This document shows positions 57,113 through 57,352 of a stretch of DNA of 57,352 nt, one piece after another (the first letter of the stretch is position 1; the number at the start of each line of letters is the position of its first letter). The notes beneath the pieces were generated by a model. That model was not told where the DNA came from. It ran no database searches and was given only the letters and a program-made list of their open reading frames with translations. A program made the position numbers and the translations under genes. Source of the stretch: DASSKA01 sp035765755 (GTDB lineage Bacteria; Actinomycetota; Actinomycetes; Propionibacteriales; Nocardioidaceae); the NCBI GenBank assembly GCA_035765755.1, contig DASTWW010000293.1, positions 1 through 57,352 of the forward strand, given 5' to 3'.

Positions 57113-57352
57113 GTGCCGGTCTCGGACTGGACGCCCGACGTAGCGCGCGTGGGCAGCATCATCCGCGCGCGCACCAAGGACGTCTACGGTAACGAGATCG
57201 GCACCTTCACCCCCGACACCCGGCCCACCGATACCGAAGCAAACCAGCAGATCGCGCAGGCCCTGCAAGACGTGGCCGCAGTCGTCGGCGCCAACCTCCC
57301 CTCAGCCGTGTGGCCCGAGGCGACCAGCGTCGCCGCAGTCGGCGCCGCCTGC
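57113..57352 (+). CDS. Head-to-tail adaptor protein (5' part; continues at position 1)
   Basis: From GTG 57113 the gene reads through the end of the window and continues in frame at position 142 of the repeated start (the 141-base overlap), finishing at 363. The N-terminus is VSDWTPDVARVGSIIRART. The weak upstream AGAGGGACGG supports the start. See the entry at 1-363 for function. Confidence 0.75.
   Translation, partial: MPVSDWTPDVARVGSIIRARTKDVYGNEIGTFTPDTRPTDTEANQQIAQALQDVAAVVGANLPSAVWPEATSVAAVGAAC
57212..57352. repeat. Terminal direct repeat marking a circular contig (right copy)
   Basis: Identical to bases 1-141. An overlap of exactly 141 bases is the size an assembler using k = 141 leaves on a circular sequence, which is the likely origin. 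Confidence 0.95.

Overview
The window is a complete, circularly closed tailed-phage genome. The last 141 bases (57212-57352) are identical to the first 141, and one gene reads in frame across that join (57113 to 57211, then 1 to 363), so the unique length is about 57,211 bp. GC content is high, every gene I could support is on the + strand, starts are tightly coupled (ATGA and GTGA overlaps), and many promoters lead directly onto a start codon with no leader. Together these suggest an actinobacterial host. Tail sheath, tube, gp25-like, baseplate J-like and gpI-like proteins indicate a contractile-tail (myovirus-type) particle. I saw no integrase. Two small DNA-binding proteins are present.

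Layout. (1) 47.5-57.3 kb and 0-13.3 kb: packaging and structure. Order: terminase small and large subunits, portal fused to a MuF-like domain, protease/scaffold, decoration protein, major capsid protein, adaptor, tail completion, sheath, tube, tail chaperone with a -1 frameshift, tape measure, LysM protein, hub with two peptidoglycan-hydrolase domains, baseplate wedge and fibre genes. (2) 13.3-16.3 kb: lysis cassette with several membrane proteins, a papain-like cysteine peptidase and an amidase. (3) 16.4-30.3 kb: adenylosuccinate lyase, Xre-type regulator, SNF2 helicase, RuvC-like nuclease, PD-(D/E)XK nuclease, RecA-fold ATPase, SSB-like protein and many small zinc-knuckle proteins. (4) 30.3-32.2 kb: three tRNA-like cloverleaf elements, a secreted collagen-like protein and an RHH protein with its own palindrome. 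(5) 32.5-41.1 kb: PrimPol-helicase, an iteron-like origin candidate, a PolA-family polymerase, a PurZ-type adenylosuccinate synthetase, a MazG/MazZ-like protein and a deoxyribosyltransferase-dUTPase fusion. (6) 41.1-47.5 kb: short genes of unknown function.

The most interesting content is an apparent 2-aminoadenine (Z) DNA pathway. PurZ (38271-39479) has Ser where PurA has its catalytic Asp. It sits just downstream of a PolA-family polymerase (DpoZ candidate) and just upstream of a MazZ candidate. The genome also carries its own PurB-type lyase (16473-17693), the step usually left to the host. If this is right, the phage would make dZMP from dGMP and replace adenine in its DNA.

The second system is regulatory. 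At least 19 copies of a 15-bp palindrome (consensus TTGACAnnnTGTCAA) overlap the -35 box of sigma-A-like promoters across 16.4-47.6 kb. In 13 of them the start codon lies where transcription should begin, so those mRNAs are probably leaderless. One regulator, perhaps the Xre-type protein at 17731-17946, could control PurB, PurZ, replication and the small-gene region together.
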